From Mesobacillus persicus (GTDB lineage Bacteria > Bacillota > Bacilli > Bacillales > Cytobacillaceae): a stretch of DNA of 64,000 nucleotides. The notes beneath the pieces were generated by a model. It was not told where the DNA came from and ran no database searches. It was given only the letters and a program-made list of their open reading frames with translations. Positions within the stretch are counted from its first letter, which is position 1; the number at the start of each line of letters is the position of its first letter. The stretch lies in the NCBI RefSeq assembly GCF_900109925.1, contig NZ_FOBW01000016.1, positions 28,920 to 92,919 on the forward strand. Reading direction: 5' to 3'. Made by a program: the position numbers and the translations under genes. Shown in pieces: positions 35,611 through 43,825 of the stretch.

Positions 35611-37038
35611 TTATTTGGATGCTACCTGACCTTTGGCATCTGGTGCTTCTGGCTCTGCCTTTTTAAGGAAGAACGCCAAGAATACTCCTATGGACGCCAA
35701 ACAACCAGCTACCATAAACGCGACATTGACGCCATGGATCATTCCTTCTGTCCCATACTTGGCCGGATCTAACGCATTACTTGTCATAATGGTAACCAAC
35801 AACGCTGTGCCAATCGATGCTGACACTTGCCTCATCGTATTATTCATCGCTGAACCATGTGGAATGAGGCGAATTGGCAATTGATTGAGCCCAGCGGTTG
35901 TTACAGGCATCATCACCATCGAAACCCCTAACATCCTTACTGCATTCACCACCGATAAAAAGGTAAACGAGGTGGTGGCCGTTAAATCGGTAAACAAAAA
36001 CGTTGAAGTGGTGACAAGGACTAAGCCGATTACCGCTAACCATTTTGCACCGAACTTATCAAAAATCCTTCCCGTAATTGGGTTCATAATCCCCATTATG
36101 ATTGCCCCTGGCAATAACATCAATCCGGATTGGAAAGCTGTATAATGGTGCATATTTTGCATGTAAATTGGTAGAATCGTCGCACCACCAATCATCGTAA
36201 TGAACACAACCATTCCCAGTACCGTGGAGATGGTAAAAATGGGGTAAGTAAACACTTTAAATTCTAAAATCGGTTGTTTTAATCGGAATTGTCTAAGAAT
36301 AAAGATGACAAGAGATGTCACTCCAACCACTATCGTTAGGATGACTTGCCCACTCCCCCATCCAAAGTCTCCAGCACTACTAAACCCATACAAAATCCCA
36401 CCGAAGCCAAGCGTAGATAAGATAATTGAGAGAATATCTAGTTTAGGAAAAGTCTGATTCGTAACATTTTTCAAAAGTAGATACGCGAAAAGAAAATCGA
36501 TGATTGCAATCGGAAGGATAATAAAAAATAGCGCCCTCCAAGGAAACTGATCGACAATATAACCAGATAATGTTGGCCCAATCGCTGGGGCAAAAGCAAT
36601 GACTAGGCCAAAGATTCCCATCGCCTGCCCTCGCTTTTCGATTGGAAAGATAATAAAAAAAATGGTTTGCATTAACGGCATCATGATTCCTGCTCCGGAA
36701 GCCTGTAAAACCCTTCCAATCATTAAAATAGAAAAGGCGGGGGCAAAGGCACATACTATTGTTCCTGCGATAAAAAGACCCATGGCTGTTAAAAATAGTT
36801 TCCTAGTCGTAAACGTTTCAATCAAAAAGGCCGTAATCGGAATCATAATTCCATTTACGAGCATAAAAATAGTCGTTAACCATTGAGCAGTATTTTCAGT
36901 TAAGTTTAGGTCATTCATGATGTGAGGCAACGCGGTAACCAATAATGTTTGATTTAATATCGCAACAAAAGCCCCAGATATTAACACGGCCATCAGCGGG
37001 ACAATCTTAATATCTGGAGTCTGTTTTCCATCCTCCAT
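35611..37038 (-). CDS. DHA2-family (14-helix) MFS multidrug exporter
   Basis: A 475-residue EmrB/QacA-type exporter. The N-terminus LISGAFVAILNQTLLVTALPHIMNDL is motif D1 of the DHA2 family. FLIETFTTRKLFLTAMGLFIAGT is the motif A region and VIAFAPAIGPTLSGYIVD is motif C. It starts behind CGGAGGGAAG. The C-terminus is charged. No regulator gene is adjacent, so control is not visible. Confidence 0.88.
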   Translation of the reverse strand: MEDGKQTPDIKIVPLMAVLISGAFVAILNQTLLVTALPHIMNDLNLTENTAQWLTTIFMLVNGIMIPITAFLIETFTTRKLFLTAMGLFIAGTIVCAFAPAFSILMIGRVLQASGAGIMMPLMQTIFFIIFPIEKRGQAMGIFGLVIAFAPAIGPTLSGYIVDQFPWRALFFIILPIAIIDFLFAYLLLKNVTNQTFPKLDILSIILSTLGFGGILYGFSSAGDFGWGSGQVILTIVVGVTSLVIFILRQFRLKQPILEFKVFTYPIFTISTVLGMVVFITMIGGATILPIYMQNMHHYTAFQSGLMLLPGAIIMGIMNPITGRIFDKFGAKWLAVIGLVLVTTSTFLFTDLTATTSFTFLSVVNAVRMLGVSMVMMPVTTAGLNQLPIRLIPHGSAMNNTMRQVSASIGTALLVTIMTSNALDPAKYGTEGMIHGVNVAFMVAGCLASIGVFLAFFLKKAEPEAPDAKGQVASK

Positions 37039-37261
37039 GTTCTTCCCTCCGAGACATATAATAATCTAGGCTACCTAAAACCCTTCAAAGTTCACAACTG
37101 GCCTACCCAAACAGTTTCTACCCACTACCCCCTCCATTGTATTCGGCTCATCTAATCAATATATTCTAATTCAATAGCCTTTATCCCAATGGATCTTGTT
37201 TCTCTGTCCTTCTTTATATACTTCGCGAGTCAATTCTATAAACCTCTTTAATAAAAACTAA

Positions 37262-37298
37262 AAAAGTGGCTATCCATCTATGATTATGGATAGCCACC
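37262..37298 (-). terminator. Terminator of the MltG-like gene
   Basis: GTGGCTATCCAT pairs perfectly with ATGGATAGCCAC around eight bases and is followed on the minus strand by six Ts. Confidence 0.85.
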
Positions 37299-37326
37299 TC
37301 CCTTTTTAAAGTTCATTTAAACCTTG

Positions 37327-37821
37327 TTATTTAAAAATCGTCGTCATAACCTCATCCATTGTCATATTACTGTCTAATTCAAAGGTTCCAGGACGCAATT
37401 CATTTGAAAGTCCCCTTTTTTCGACTTCATTATAAAAGGTTGTTGCATCGTCGATAATTTTCCCTTGGACAAGCGCCCGACCCACATCAATGCTTGTCAT
37501 ACCTGAAGCAACATTCAGAATGGTCCGGTAGATAATCGTTTCCTTACCTTCCTCAGGTGCATCCTGTTTTGGCTCAACCGGCTCAGCTTCTTTGCTCTTT
37601 TCAACCGCTTCAACAGCGGCAGCAATCTCTTGTCCCCATTCTTCTTCGGTTAGGATCGTATACCCTTCAGAGGTTAATAGAGTTTTCATCTCTTCAACAG
37701 ATGCTGGCTCTTCCGATTGAGTGCTAGCTTTTTCACTAGGACCAAAGAAATACGCAGCACCACTTACACCCGTTGCGACCAGAAGACCTGTTGCAAAGCT
37801 ACTTATGGTTTTAGCTTTCAT
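37327..37821 (-). CDS. Membrane-anchored MltG (YceG)-like N-terminal domain protein
   Basis: A 164-residue protein with an N-terminal membrane anchor (SSFATGLLVATGVSGAAYFFG), an acidic Glu/Pro linker, and a C-terminal 60-residue module (MTSIDVGRALVQGKIIDDATTFYNEVEKRGLSNELRPGTFELDSNMTMDEVMTTI) that resembles the LysM-like lobe of the endolytic transglycosylase MltG. The catalytic part of MltG is absent, so it is not an enzyme by itself. It overlaps the upstream gene by 11 bases and is therefore its operon partner. Confidence 0.7.
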   Translation of the reverse strand: MKAKTISSFATGLLVATGVSGAAYFFGPSEKASTQSEEPASVEEMKTLLTSEGYTILTEEEWGQEIAAAVEAVEKSKEAEPVEPKQDAPEEGKETIIYRTILNVASGMTSIDVGRALVQGKIIDDATTFYNEVEKRGLSNELRPGTFELDSNMTMDEVMTTIFK

Positions 37822-38194
37822 TGGATACGGTGCCCCTTTCCAGTTTCGGTACCATATATGGAGTAAGCAACGATTCAACTTTCCTCTCCGTTACCTTCGT
37901 TTTTTCCGCGATTCCCTCCAATGTGTAACCGCGCTTATATAAATCTAAGCTTTCACGAAGGAGCAATCGATCTTTTGTATTCATCCCCAGCACTCTAGCT
38001 TCTTGTGCCGTAATCTCTCCATCAAGTTCGATTGTGCGTATTTTCTCTTGTAGCTTATTTATTTCTTCCATCAAAGAAACATAAACAGTATCAATTTCTC
38101 GCTGCTCCACTTTAGATGACTGTCTTGTTTTAACAACTGACACAATCAAAAGAATTGCAGCGATTATAAGCAAAATCGCCAATGTCCATTCCAT
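37811..38194 (-). CDS. Membrane-anchored coiled-coil protein with C-terminal HTH-like segment
   Basis: A 127-residue protein with one N-terminal helix (MEWTLAILLIIAAILLIVSVV), a coiled-coil stretch (MEEINKLQEKIRTIELDG) and a C-terminal helix-turn-helix-like part (YKRGYTLEGIAEKTKVTERKVESLLTPY). The layout recalls SwrB/DUF6115 proteins of motile Bacillus, but I cannot confirm it. TTG at 38197 or ATG at 38194 may be the start, both behind GGGAGG. The function is unknown. Confidence 0.65.
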   Translation of the reverse strand: MEWTLAILLIIAAILLIVSVVKTRQSSKVEQREIDTVYVSLMEEINKLQEKIRTIELDGEITAQEARVLGMNTKDRLLLRESLDLYKRGYTLEGIAEKTKVTERKVESLLTPYMVPKLERGTVSNES

Positions 38195-38329
38195 CAATTT
38201 TCATATCCTCCCTACTAATCTTTCTTGCTCATAAAATCTTATTATACATTCCCGAACTCCTCTTTTCGACTAAATTCGAGAAAATACTCCAAAAGTCTCG
38301 GTTTCACTCGTTGAAATGGAAATAACAGG

Positions 38330-38372
38330 AACGTGCCTGGCACCATCCAGAGATTTTCCACATATACTGTTG
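38330..38372. repeat. Decayed GGTGCC-type palindrome
   Basis: GTGCCTGGCAC plus CCATCCAGAGATTTTCC matches the right half of the palindromes at 9.36 and 20.28 kb, but the left half is missing. Here it lies between divergent genes, not at a gene end. Confidence 0.45.
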
Positions 38373-38401
38373 CATCAAATTGGATGGGAGTGTGTGTTGG
38401 G

Positions 38402-38638
38402 ATGAGGAGACAGATTGAACCAATCATCGGTCAGGCGTGGACTGGCAAACATGTTGTTTTCCTTCACTGTACGTTGGATAACCAATTGATTGATTTCTAT
38501 AAGAGCAAACATGCACCAATTGAGCCTCCTCAACCAAATTGTGCTGAAACATTAGCTCAGTTCCTCAGCATTGGCTATAAAATTCACGCGATTACTGCAC
38601 TTCCTCAGAATCAAATTCAATATGTATTGGTGCTATGA
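38402..38638 (+). CDS. Small hypothetical protein
   Basis: A 78-residue protein of unknown function that looks truly coding: MRRQIEPIIGQAWTGKHVVFLHCTLDNQLIDFYKSKHAPIEPPQPNC with a balanced alpha/beta composition. The ATG at 38402 has a modest GGGAG upstream. Earlier in-frame ATGs at 38333 and 38384 run into the palindromic repeat and lack ribosome-binding sites. It ends at a bidirectional terminator. Confidence 0.6.
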   Translation: MRRQIEPIIGQAWTGKHVVFLHCTLDNQLIDFYKSKHAPIEPPQPNCAETLAQFLSIGYKIHAITALPQNQIQYVLVL

Positions 38639-38665
38639 TATCCCTAAATAGCCCCACACAAAACA

Positions 38666-38698
38666 AAAACGACAGTCCCCTTGTAGCTGTCGTTTTTT
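38666..38698. terminator. Bidirectional terminator
   Basis: AAAACGACAG pairs with CTGTCGTTTT around an 11-base loop, T-run on both strands, between two convergent genes. Confidence 0.8.
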
Positions 38699-38717
38699 AG
38701 TCCAGTTTTTAGCCCAC

Positions 38718-39182
38718 TTACTTATAGCTTGTTTGTTCAATCGCGTTTTTGACTACATTTGCTTGTTGCTTCATATCACCAATTCCTTGGAAGTGGAGAT
38801 ACATGACTCGTGGTCGCTCATGAATCATATGATTATGAACTGCCGAGACTTCGATGTTTCCTTTCCGAAAAGCATCGATCACTGGATTCACTTCTTCCTC
38901 TAACAAGGCCATTTCTCCCATTACCGCTGTTTGACCATCAACTGGTTCAAAAGCAATGTGAAAAACCAACTCCATGGTTTCTGGTGAAAGCTTCTTTCCC
39001 ATATGAACGACATTCAGATCCTTCCGGGTAATCTCTAGTTTACACACACCATCCTCTACTTCCACCTCAGTACCAAACATTTTTTCAAGGTCCTTGCAGC
39101 TCGCTTCCTCCTTTGCAAAGCTATGTGACATCGGCAGAGCTAATCCAATCAGCAGCATACTTACCATCAACCTTTTTCTCAT
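38718..39182 (-). CDS. Secreted DUF1259 family protein
   Basis: A 154-residue exported protein with a signal peptide (MRKRLMVSMLLIGLALPMSHSFA) followed by a DUF1259 domain: KLEITRKDLNVVHMGKKLSPETMELVFHIAFEP, MGEMALLEEEVNPVIDAFRKGNIEVSAVHNHMIHERPRVMYLHFQG. The conserved HNHxxxExP...H set may bind a metal (inference). Two Cys residues near the start could form a disulfide. A GGAGGTGACC ribosome-binding site precedes the ATG. Confidence 0.8.
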   Translation of the reverse strand: MRKRLMVSMLLIGLALPMSHSFAKEEASCKDLEKMFGTEVEVEDGVCKLEITRKDLNVVHMGKKLSPETMELVFHIAFEPVDGQTAVMGEMALLEEEVNPVIDAFRKGNIEVSAVHNHMIHERPRVMYLHFQGIGDMKQQANVVKNAIEQTSYK

Positions 39183-39342
39183 AGGTCACCTCCAACATAT
39201 ATAATTCCAGAAAAACGTTCAGTTATCCGTTTAAAAATGAATAGTCCTCCCCTAAGTTGTTAGACTAAAAGATTAAATTGAATATGCTTCCAACAATCTG
39301 TATACTTAATTTACCGCAAGACATTAGGAGGAATATAATTTT

Positions 39343-39540
39343 ATGACAAATACATCCAATGAATCAGAAACAACTTCAAAGAAAATGACTTTGCAAGAAG
39401 CGATTCAAAAACAATTGGCAAACAAGAAAAATCAAAACGCATCTGGAAACGCAAACCTTAATCAATCACAAGCTACGAAAAAAATGAAAAGCCAACAAAC
39501 GAAAAAGGTAAGTAATTCCCGTAGAAAAATGGGTGTGTAA
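39343..39540 (+). CDS. Small basic, low-complexity protein upstream of ywbE
   Basis: A 65-residue Lys/Asn/Gln/Ser-rich protein with one predicted helix (MTLQEAIQKQLANKK) and a disordered basic tail. The function is unknown. It begins behind TTAGGAGGAAT and ends two bases before ywbE, so the two are translationally coupled. The charge suggests nucleic acid binding (inference). Confidence 0.6.
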   Translation: MTNTSNESETTSKKMTLQEAIQKQLANKKNQNASGNANLNQSQATKKMKSQQTKKVSNSRRKMGV

Positions 39541-39542
39541 TC

Positions 39543-39740
39543 ATGAATGGTCAGAATCGGAAGGATATCGTACCGGGGATTGAGGTCGACATCGTCCTAA
39601 AAACAGATCAGAGAACTGGTAAGTTAACAAGTGGTATTGTCCGAGATATTTTAACAAACTCGAGCACCCATCCTCATGGAATCAAGGTAAGATTATCAGA
39701 CGGCCAGGTCGGCAGAGTTAAGTCGATTAAATCGAAATAG
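39543..39740 (+). CDS. ywbE: YwbE family protein
   Basis: A 65-residue YwbE/DUF2196 protein: RKDIVPGIEVDIVLKTDQRTGKLTSGIVRDILTNSSTHPHGIKVRLSDGQVGRVKSI. It is an SH3-like beta barrel with a basic surface, of unknown role. It has little ribosome-binding site of its own and is probably translated by coupling to the preceding gene. Confidence 0.88.
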   Translation: MNGQNRKDIVPGIEVDIVLKTDQRTGKLTSGIVRDILTNSSTHPHGIKVRLSDGQVGRVKSIKSK

Positions 39741-39748
39741 CTAGCAAT

Positions 39749-39784
39749 AAAGCCCCCTCCTGTAAAAGGAAGGGGCTTTATCAC
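39749..39784 (+). terminator. Terminator of ywbE
   Basis: AAAGCCCC pairs with GGGGCTTT (with TCCT/AGGA inside), followed by TATCAC. The T-run is short. Confidence 0.7.
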
Positions 39785-39803
39785 ACTCTACCAAAGCAGA
39801 GTT

Positions 39804-40415
39804 TTAACTAGTTGGTGTTTCCTCATGCTCCCTTGGCTTAACCGAAGAACCATCATCGTTATCATCAAGTTTACTAAATCTTGAGAGGAGCACCAATAAG
39901 ATAATATTCATAGTCAGTCCGAATATAGCAGAAATTGTTACATAGCCCATTAACAGATCTCTTGTCATGTTCATCGCAAAAGATTCGAAAAAGGTAATCA
40001 GCAACATGATGATCATATAAGCTTTAAAAGTGTTAGTGGTGCGTCTCAGAAGATGGTCATCTCCACGATTGGTAGCAATTGAAATCATCACCCGGAAGAT
40101 AAAATAAGCAAGAACCAGATTCAGAACCCCTATTACGCTCATATAAATCGACCATCCGGTTATAAGAGATGCACTGCCTAATTGATCTATTGCATTGTTC
40201 TGAAGGAACACGGTTGGGATCGAGACTAAAACGAGTAAAGTGGCCACATAATTTGCTTTTACATTCAAATGGTATCTACTTTTCATAAGGTTAAGCCCTG
40301 ATAAAATCAAATAATAGCCAACAGGGTCTGGAAGAATATCAATGGCAATAATATGAATCTCTAAAAATATGAAAATAAAGCCCCAAAAGATTCTTCGAAA
40401 CCCATCATACAGCAT
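39804..40415 (-). CDS. Hypothetical polytopic membrane protein
   Basis: A 203-residue protein with about six hydrophobic helices and a charged C-terminal tail (DDNDDGSSVKPREHEETPTS). I do not recognise the family. It shares a base with the upstream gene's stop, so the pair is co-transcribed and probably works together at the membrane. Confidence 0.6.
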   Translation of the reverse strand: MLYDGFRRIFWGFIFIFLEIHIIAIDILPDPVGYYLILSGLNLMKSRYHLNVKANYVATLLVLVSIPTVFLQNNAIDQLGSASLITGWSIYMSVIGVLNLVLAYFIFRVMISIATNRGDDHLLRRTTNTFKAYMIIMLLITFFESFAMNMTRDLLMGYVTISAIFGLTMNIILLVLLSRFSKLDDNDDGSSVKPREHEETPTS

Positions 40416-41353
40416 TAATCCTCCCCCTCCTTTTTGGCATCAACAAGTTGATCAACCTTTTGCTGATTCAAATTGGGTGCGTCTATAATGTGGGACCTAT
40501 GCACAAAGGATTCCCCTTTATCGGTGGCCCCTTCCATCTGAATACTGAATTCAAAAAAGCTCGTTCGTTCAGGATTAAAGTACATATTCAAACTAAGCCA
40601 TTCATTTGAATCTAGCCTTAACGGAAAGATTCCCTCATCAATTGAAATTCCTGGCGTATCTTCCCACTCGTTGTTCCTAGTCTCCTCAAACCATGCGGGA
40701 AAATCTCCACCAGTTTTAAGTGCATCAAACTCCTTAAGTCTCTCTTGGTCTAAATCAACTTTCACAGCAACCTCACCTGCGAGCTTATCAGCGAATGGAA
40801 TCGTGATACGGTCAATTGAAAGAGGCTCATTTGCAACTAAGGCCTCCTCACTTCGATGTTGGTTGCTACCTGAAGACATTCGCGAATCAAACACTCTCTG
40901 ATACTCGTCTTCAGGATAAAAAACAACCTTCCCAATCTCGGCGATCACAGTGGACTGATCCTGAAAGAACACTTCCATTGTTTCAAAAGTAAATGTCGAA
41001 TCTAGCTCGCCTAACGGCATAGAGTCTTGTCTAAACTCAAGCGTGACGGATTTCAAATAATGATGGCGAAACTCTTGATTAAACCTCGGGCCCGAATCAT
41101 TCCAAAAACCAACGTGTTCATTTCGCACGTTCACACCCTCCACTCCGTCAATGACAACATGGGAAACTTCCGCAGCGTTCTGTTTGTTGGTTAGATAATA
41201 AAAAGTTAACTGCCTTTCATCTTGTATATAGGCTTCATAAAAATGCTCAAGGAAAATAGGTTTTTCAAGCAACTTTGAGTGGTAATAGGCATAATTCATT
41301 CCCCAGCTAATTACGATAATGAAAATGGCTGCAGTAAATATTTTCCCATTCAA
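40415..41353 (-). CDS. Hypothetical membrane-anchored extracytoplasmic protein
   Basis: A 312-residue protein with an N-terminal uncleaved helix (MNGKIFTAAIFIIVISWGMNYAYY) and a soluble domain rich in acidic and aromatic residues, probably outside the membrane. No family recognised. TTG at 41353 has GGAGG seven bases upstream; GTG at 41359 is too close to it. It pairs with the downstream six-helix protein. Confidence 0.6.
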   Translation of the reverse strand: MNGKIFTAAIFIIVISWGMNYAYYHSKLLEKPIFLEHFYEAYIQDERQLTFYYLTNKQNAAEVSHVVIDGVEGVNVRNEHVGFWNDSGPRFNQEFRHHYLKSVTLEFRQDSMPLGELDSTFTFETMEVFFQDQSTVIAEIGKVVFYPEDEYQRVFDSRMSSGSNQHRSEEALVANEPLSIDRITIPFADKLAGEVAVKVDLDQERLKEFDALKTGGDFPAWFEETRNNEWEDTPGISIDEGIFPLRLDSNEWLSLNMYFNPERTSFFEFSIQMEGATDKGESFVHRSHIIDAPNLNQQKVDQLVDAKKEGED

Positions 41354-41464
41354 AGGCACCCCTCCTTAACAATCTAACTTTGGTTGATTGTAACATAAAA
41401 ATAACCGTTTATAGGTTTAAACTACCAATTTATCCTTCCTATTCCAGGTCACATTTTATTAATT

Positions 41465-41644
41465 GGCTGTGTTAAGTAAATTTTATATTTAATACTGTTG
41501 ATTGGAGCGGAAGGCACGAAGACTCCTGCGGGAGTGCAATGCCAAGGGAGACCCCGCAGGAGCGAAGCGACGAGGAGGCTCCCGGACTGCCCGCGGAAAG
41601 CGAAGTGCCTGGAGCGGAAATCAACAACTACGTTTTACACAGCC
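41465..41644. repeat. MITE-like palindromic repeat, copy 1
   Basis: An element of about 180 bp bounded by GGCTGTGTTA and an imperfect TTACACAGCC, with inner inverted parts: GGAGCGGAAGGCAC...GTGCCTGGAGCGGAAA and ACTCCTGCGGGAG...CCCGCAGGAG. It can fold into a long branched structure. A second copy is at 58502-58678 and a deleted copy at 50361-50422. The element has no coding capacity. Very similar sequences are common in Bacillaceae intergenic regions. Confidence 0.75.
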
Positions 41645-41747
41645 TATTATTTTGATCTTTTTAAAAGAAAGAGTTGCTTTCATCGCGAGCAAATGTCAAA
41701 CTTAACGGATGAAAGATTTCATTACAGAAGATTGAGTAGGTGAGACA

Positions 41748-42137
41748 ATGATTGAAGTTAAGACTTCTAAGCTCAGCGATGGTGAATTCAATCGAGGAGT
41801 ATTCGCGACACGAGATATTGCAAAAGGGGAATTAATCCATGAAGCACCGGTAATTCCTTATCCAAATGACCAGCATGAACACATCGAAAAGACCCTGCTG
41901 GCCGATTACGCATTTGAATATGGGATCAACCACACAGCTCTTCTCTTAGGTTACGGTATGCTGTTTAATCACTCATACACACCAAACGCCACTTATGAAA
42001 TAAATTTCCCGAACCATACCTTTGATTTCTTTGCATACAAAGATATTAAAGCTGGGGAAGAAATCCTTATAAACTACAACGGTGATGAAGAAGATCAAGA
42101 ACCACTTTGGTTTGATAAAGAAAAAACCGAGGAATAA
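41748..42137 (+). CDS. SET domain protein
   Basis: A 129-residue minimal SET domain, a fold of protein-lysine methyltransferases. It shows FNRGVFATRDIAKGELIHEAPV at the start, LLLGYGMLFNHSYTPNATY (the NHS motif), and FFAYKDIKAGEEILINYN (the tyrosine motif). Pre-SET and post-SET domains are absent. The target is unknown. A terminator follows, and the MITE-like repeat lies just upstream. Confidence 0.85.
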   Translation: MIEVKTSKLSDGEFNRGVFATRDIAKGELIHEAPVIPYPNDQHEHIEKTLLADYAFEYGINHTALLLGYGMLFNHSYTPNATYEINFPNHTFDFFAYKDIKAGEEILINYNGDEEDQEPLWFDKEKTEE

Positions 42138-42157
42138 AGATTTAGATTAAATAAAAG

Positions 42158-42184
42158 AACTTCCACTTAGCTGGAAGTTTTTTT
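42158..42184 (+). terminator. Terminator of the SET-domain gene
   Basis: AACTTCCA pairs with TGGAAGTT around six bases, followed by a run of seven Ts. Confidence 0.85.
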
Positions 42185-42224
42185 ATTTAAGGTTATGCAT
42201 ATTAAAAAGCAACTACAACAACGC

Positions 42225-42785
42225 TTAGACCTTCTGACAAAAAATCGTTTGCCTGCCCTCATGCTCGTTTTCTTCATAAAAAAGAACTTTCCAATCTCCA
42301 AATTCAGTCAATAACTCCTGAGGCTCGAGCTTAAATTTGTTGGATACCCCCTGATTCTCAGTTTGCGATGACCTATAGAAAGTTTCCATAAAGAAAAAGC
42401 CATTTTCTTTAATGATTGACTTAACAATAGGAAACAGAGCTCGATCAAGGTAATAAGTGATCACAATTAAATCAACCGAACAATCTTTCAGTTGAAGCGA
42501 AGAAACATCAGTTAAATCGCACAGGATAGGAAAAATGGCAAGCTGTTGGTTTTCTGCCTGTTCTTTCAAATACTCGATGGCAACCTCAGAAATGTCTTTC
42601 GCATGAACCTGATAATTTGACCGTGCCAAAAACATACTGTTTCCACCGAGACCACAAGCAAAATCAAGCGCTTCGCCACCGGTAAAATATGCAGACAGAT
42701 TCATTAATCTAGCGTTCGCAGAGATTTCCTCATCCGTGTTTAATCGGTCAATGTACTTTATATTCCATTTACTTTTTGGGTTCAT
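42225..42785 (-). CDS. Class I SAM-dependent methyltransferase
   Basis: A 186-residue methyltransferase. Motif I is ALDFACGLGGNSMFLA (about 39-54), then KDISEVAIEYLKEQ, and a motif IV-like DLIVITYYLDRALFP. It resembles TehB-like and small-molecule methyltransferases. Substrate unknown. It is a single gene, convergent with the SET-domain gene. Confidence 0.85.
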   Translation of the reverse strand: MNPKSKWNIKYIDRLNTDEEISANARLMNLSAYFTGGEALDFACGLGGNSMFLARSNYQVHAKDISEVAIEYLKEQAENQQLAIFPILCDLTDVSSLQLKDCSVDLIVITYYLDRALFPIVKSIIKENGFFFMETFYRSSQTENQGVSNKFKLEPQELLTEFGDWKVLFYEENEHEGRQTIFCQKV

Positions 42786-42997
42786 TTTTAAAACTCCCTT
42801 AGCAACTGTTTTGTACTAATTAAACCATATTTTCGTGCTAGAAATATTTCCGATAAACTGCAGACAAAAATCCTCTAACCAAATTTAAAGTTGACATAAT
42901 TTGTTTTCTAAATATTCTAAAAATAAGTCTCTTTCACCAGTGAAACCGCATACAATAAGTAATAACCACTACTCATTTTACCAAAGGAGCGATGCGC

Positions 42998-43321
42998 ATG
43001 ACAGGTACTCTCAATTATCGAGAGTTTTATCAAAAACGGCCAATTCTAATCAACGAAAGGGATTTAACCGCGTTTCAGCAGGAAGCTAAGTTTGCAGGGG
43101 ACTTCACCCATTGGTTAATTGCCTTGGAGGGTGTGGAAAACAGACTGAAGGATTTTCAGTGGAGAGTCGTTGTCTTTCCCTCTAGTGATAAAGGATCTTT
43201 TAACTGCAAACTTCCTTTCTTTCAATCTCCCTTTCTTCGAACCTTTAATGAAGCATGTGACCTTTTAACAAAAGTCGAAGCCTTGGCAAGGCAAGATCAA
43301 TTGTTCACACTTCACCAATAA
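42998..43321 (+). CDS. Hypothetical protein
   Basis: A 107-residue soluble protein of unknown function. The second ATG (42998) is eight bases from AAAGGAG and is preferred to the one at 42992. It begins with a basic/aromatic segment (LNYREFYQKRPILINERDL) and has no membrane helix. Lone gene; no context clue. Confidence 0.5.
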   Translation: MTGTLNYREFYQKRPILINERDLTAFQQEAKFAGDFTHWLIALEGVENRLKDFQWRVVVFPSSDKGSFNCKLPFFQSPFLRTFNEACDLLTKVEALARQDQLFTLHQ

Positions 43322-43528
43322 AAAAAAAGAACAACCATCAAATCCTCGCTTTTCCTTTTTATCCACATATGTGAAAAAAGTACATATATTCGGGAACGCC
43401 TCTCTCACCTCTCATTAAAAAAGTCACTCCAACAACGGATTTCTAAAATTAACTACCTCCTTTAACACACAGCAAAATAAAAGAAGGACCGCTCCAAAAA
43501 GCTAGCCCCTCTCCCTTTATCATTCTTT

Positions 43529-43825
43529 TTACCCTAATCGGAAAACGATGCCATGACCGCCCTTTGGATACTCCCATTTAATATTTTGATGTGGGCAGCC
43601 GATTCGACAGCTTCCACATTCATGACAGCCTTCATACCCCACATGCATGCGAATGTCTTCCCATTTATAAATTTCGGCAGGGCAGAAAATCGTACAAATT
43701 TTATCTGGACATTGGGTTAAGCAAATATCCTCGTCTTTGACATGAAGATGAGATTTGGTATCAGCATTAAAGCGAACAAGGTATTGCTTTTCTTCGATGG
43801 ACTGACCTTTTTTCTGTTCACTCAT
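43529..43825 (-). CDS. fixX: Ferredoxin-like protein FixX
   Basis: A 98-residue ferredoxin-like protein of the FixX/ETF-QO iron-sulfur subunit family, with CLTQCPDKICTIFCP and CHECGSCRIGCPHQNIKWEYPKGGHGIVFR. It receives electrons from FixC and passes them on to quinone. It starts where fixC stops (shared base), at the end of the fixABCX operon. Confidence 0.9.
   Translation of the reverse strand: MSEQKKGQSIEEKQYLVRFNADTKSHLHVKDEDICLTQCPDKICTIFCPAEIYKWEDIRMHVGYEGCHECGSCRIGCPHQNIKWEYPKGGHGIVFRLG

Noticed and set aside
41498..41743. Two overlapping plus-strand frames inside the MITE-like element
   Set aside because: They follow the GC-rich inverted repeats and have no ribosome-binding site or family resemblance.
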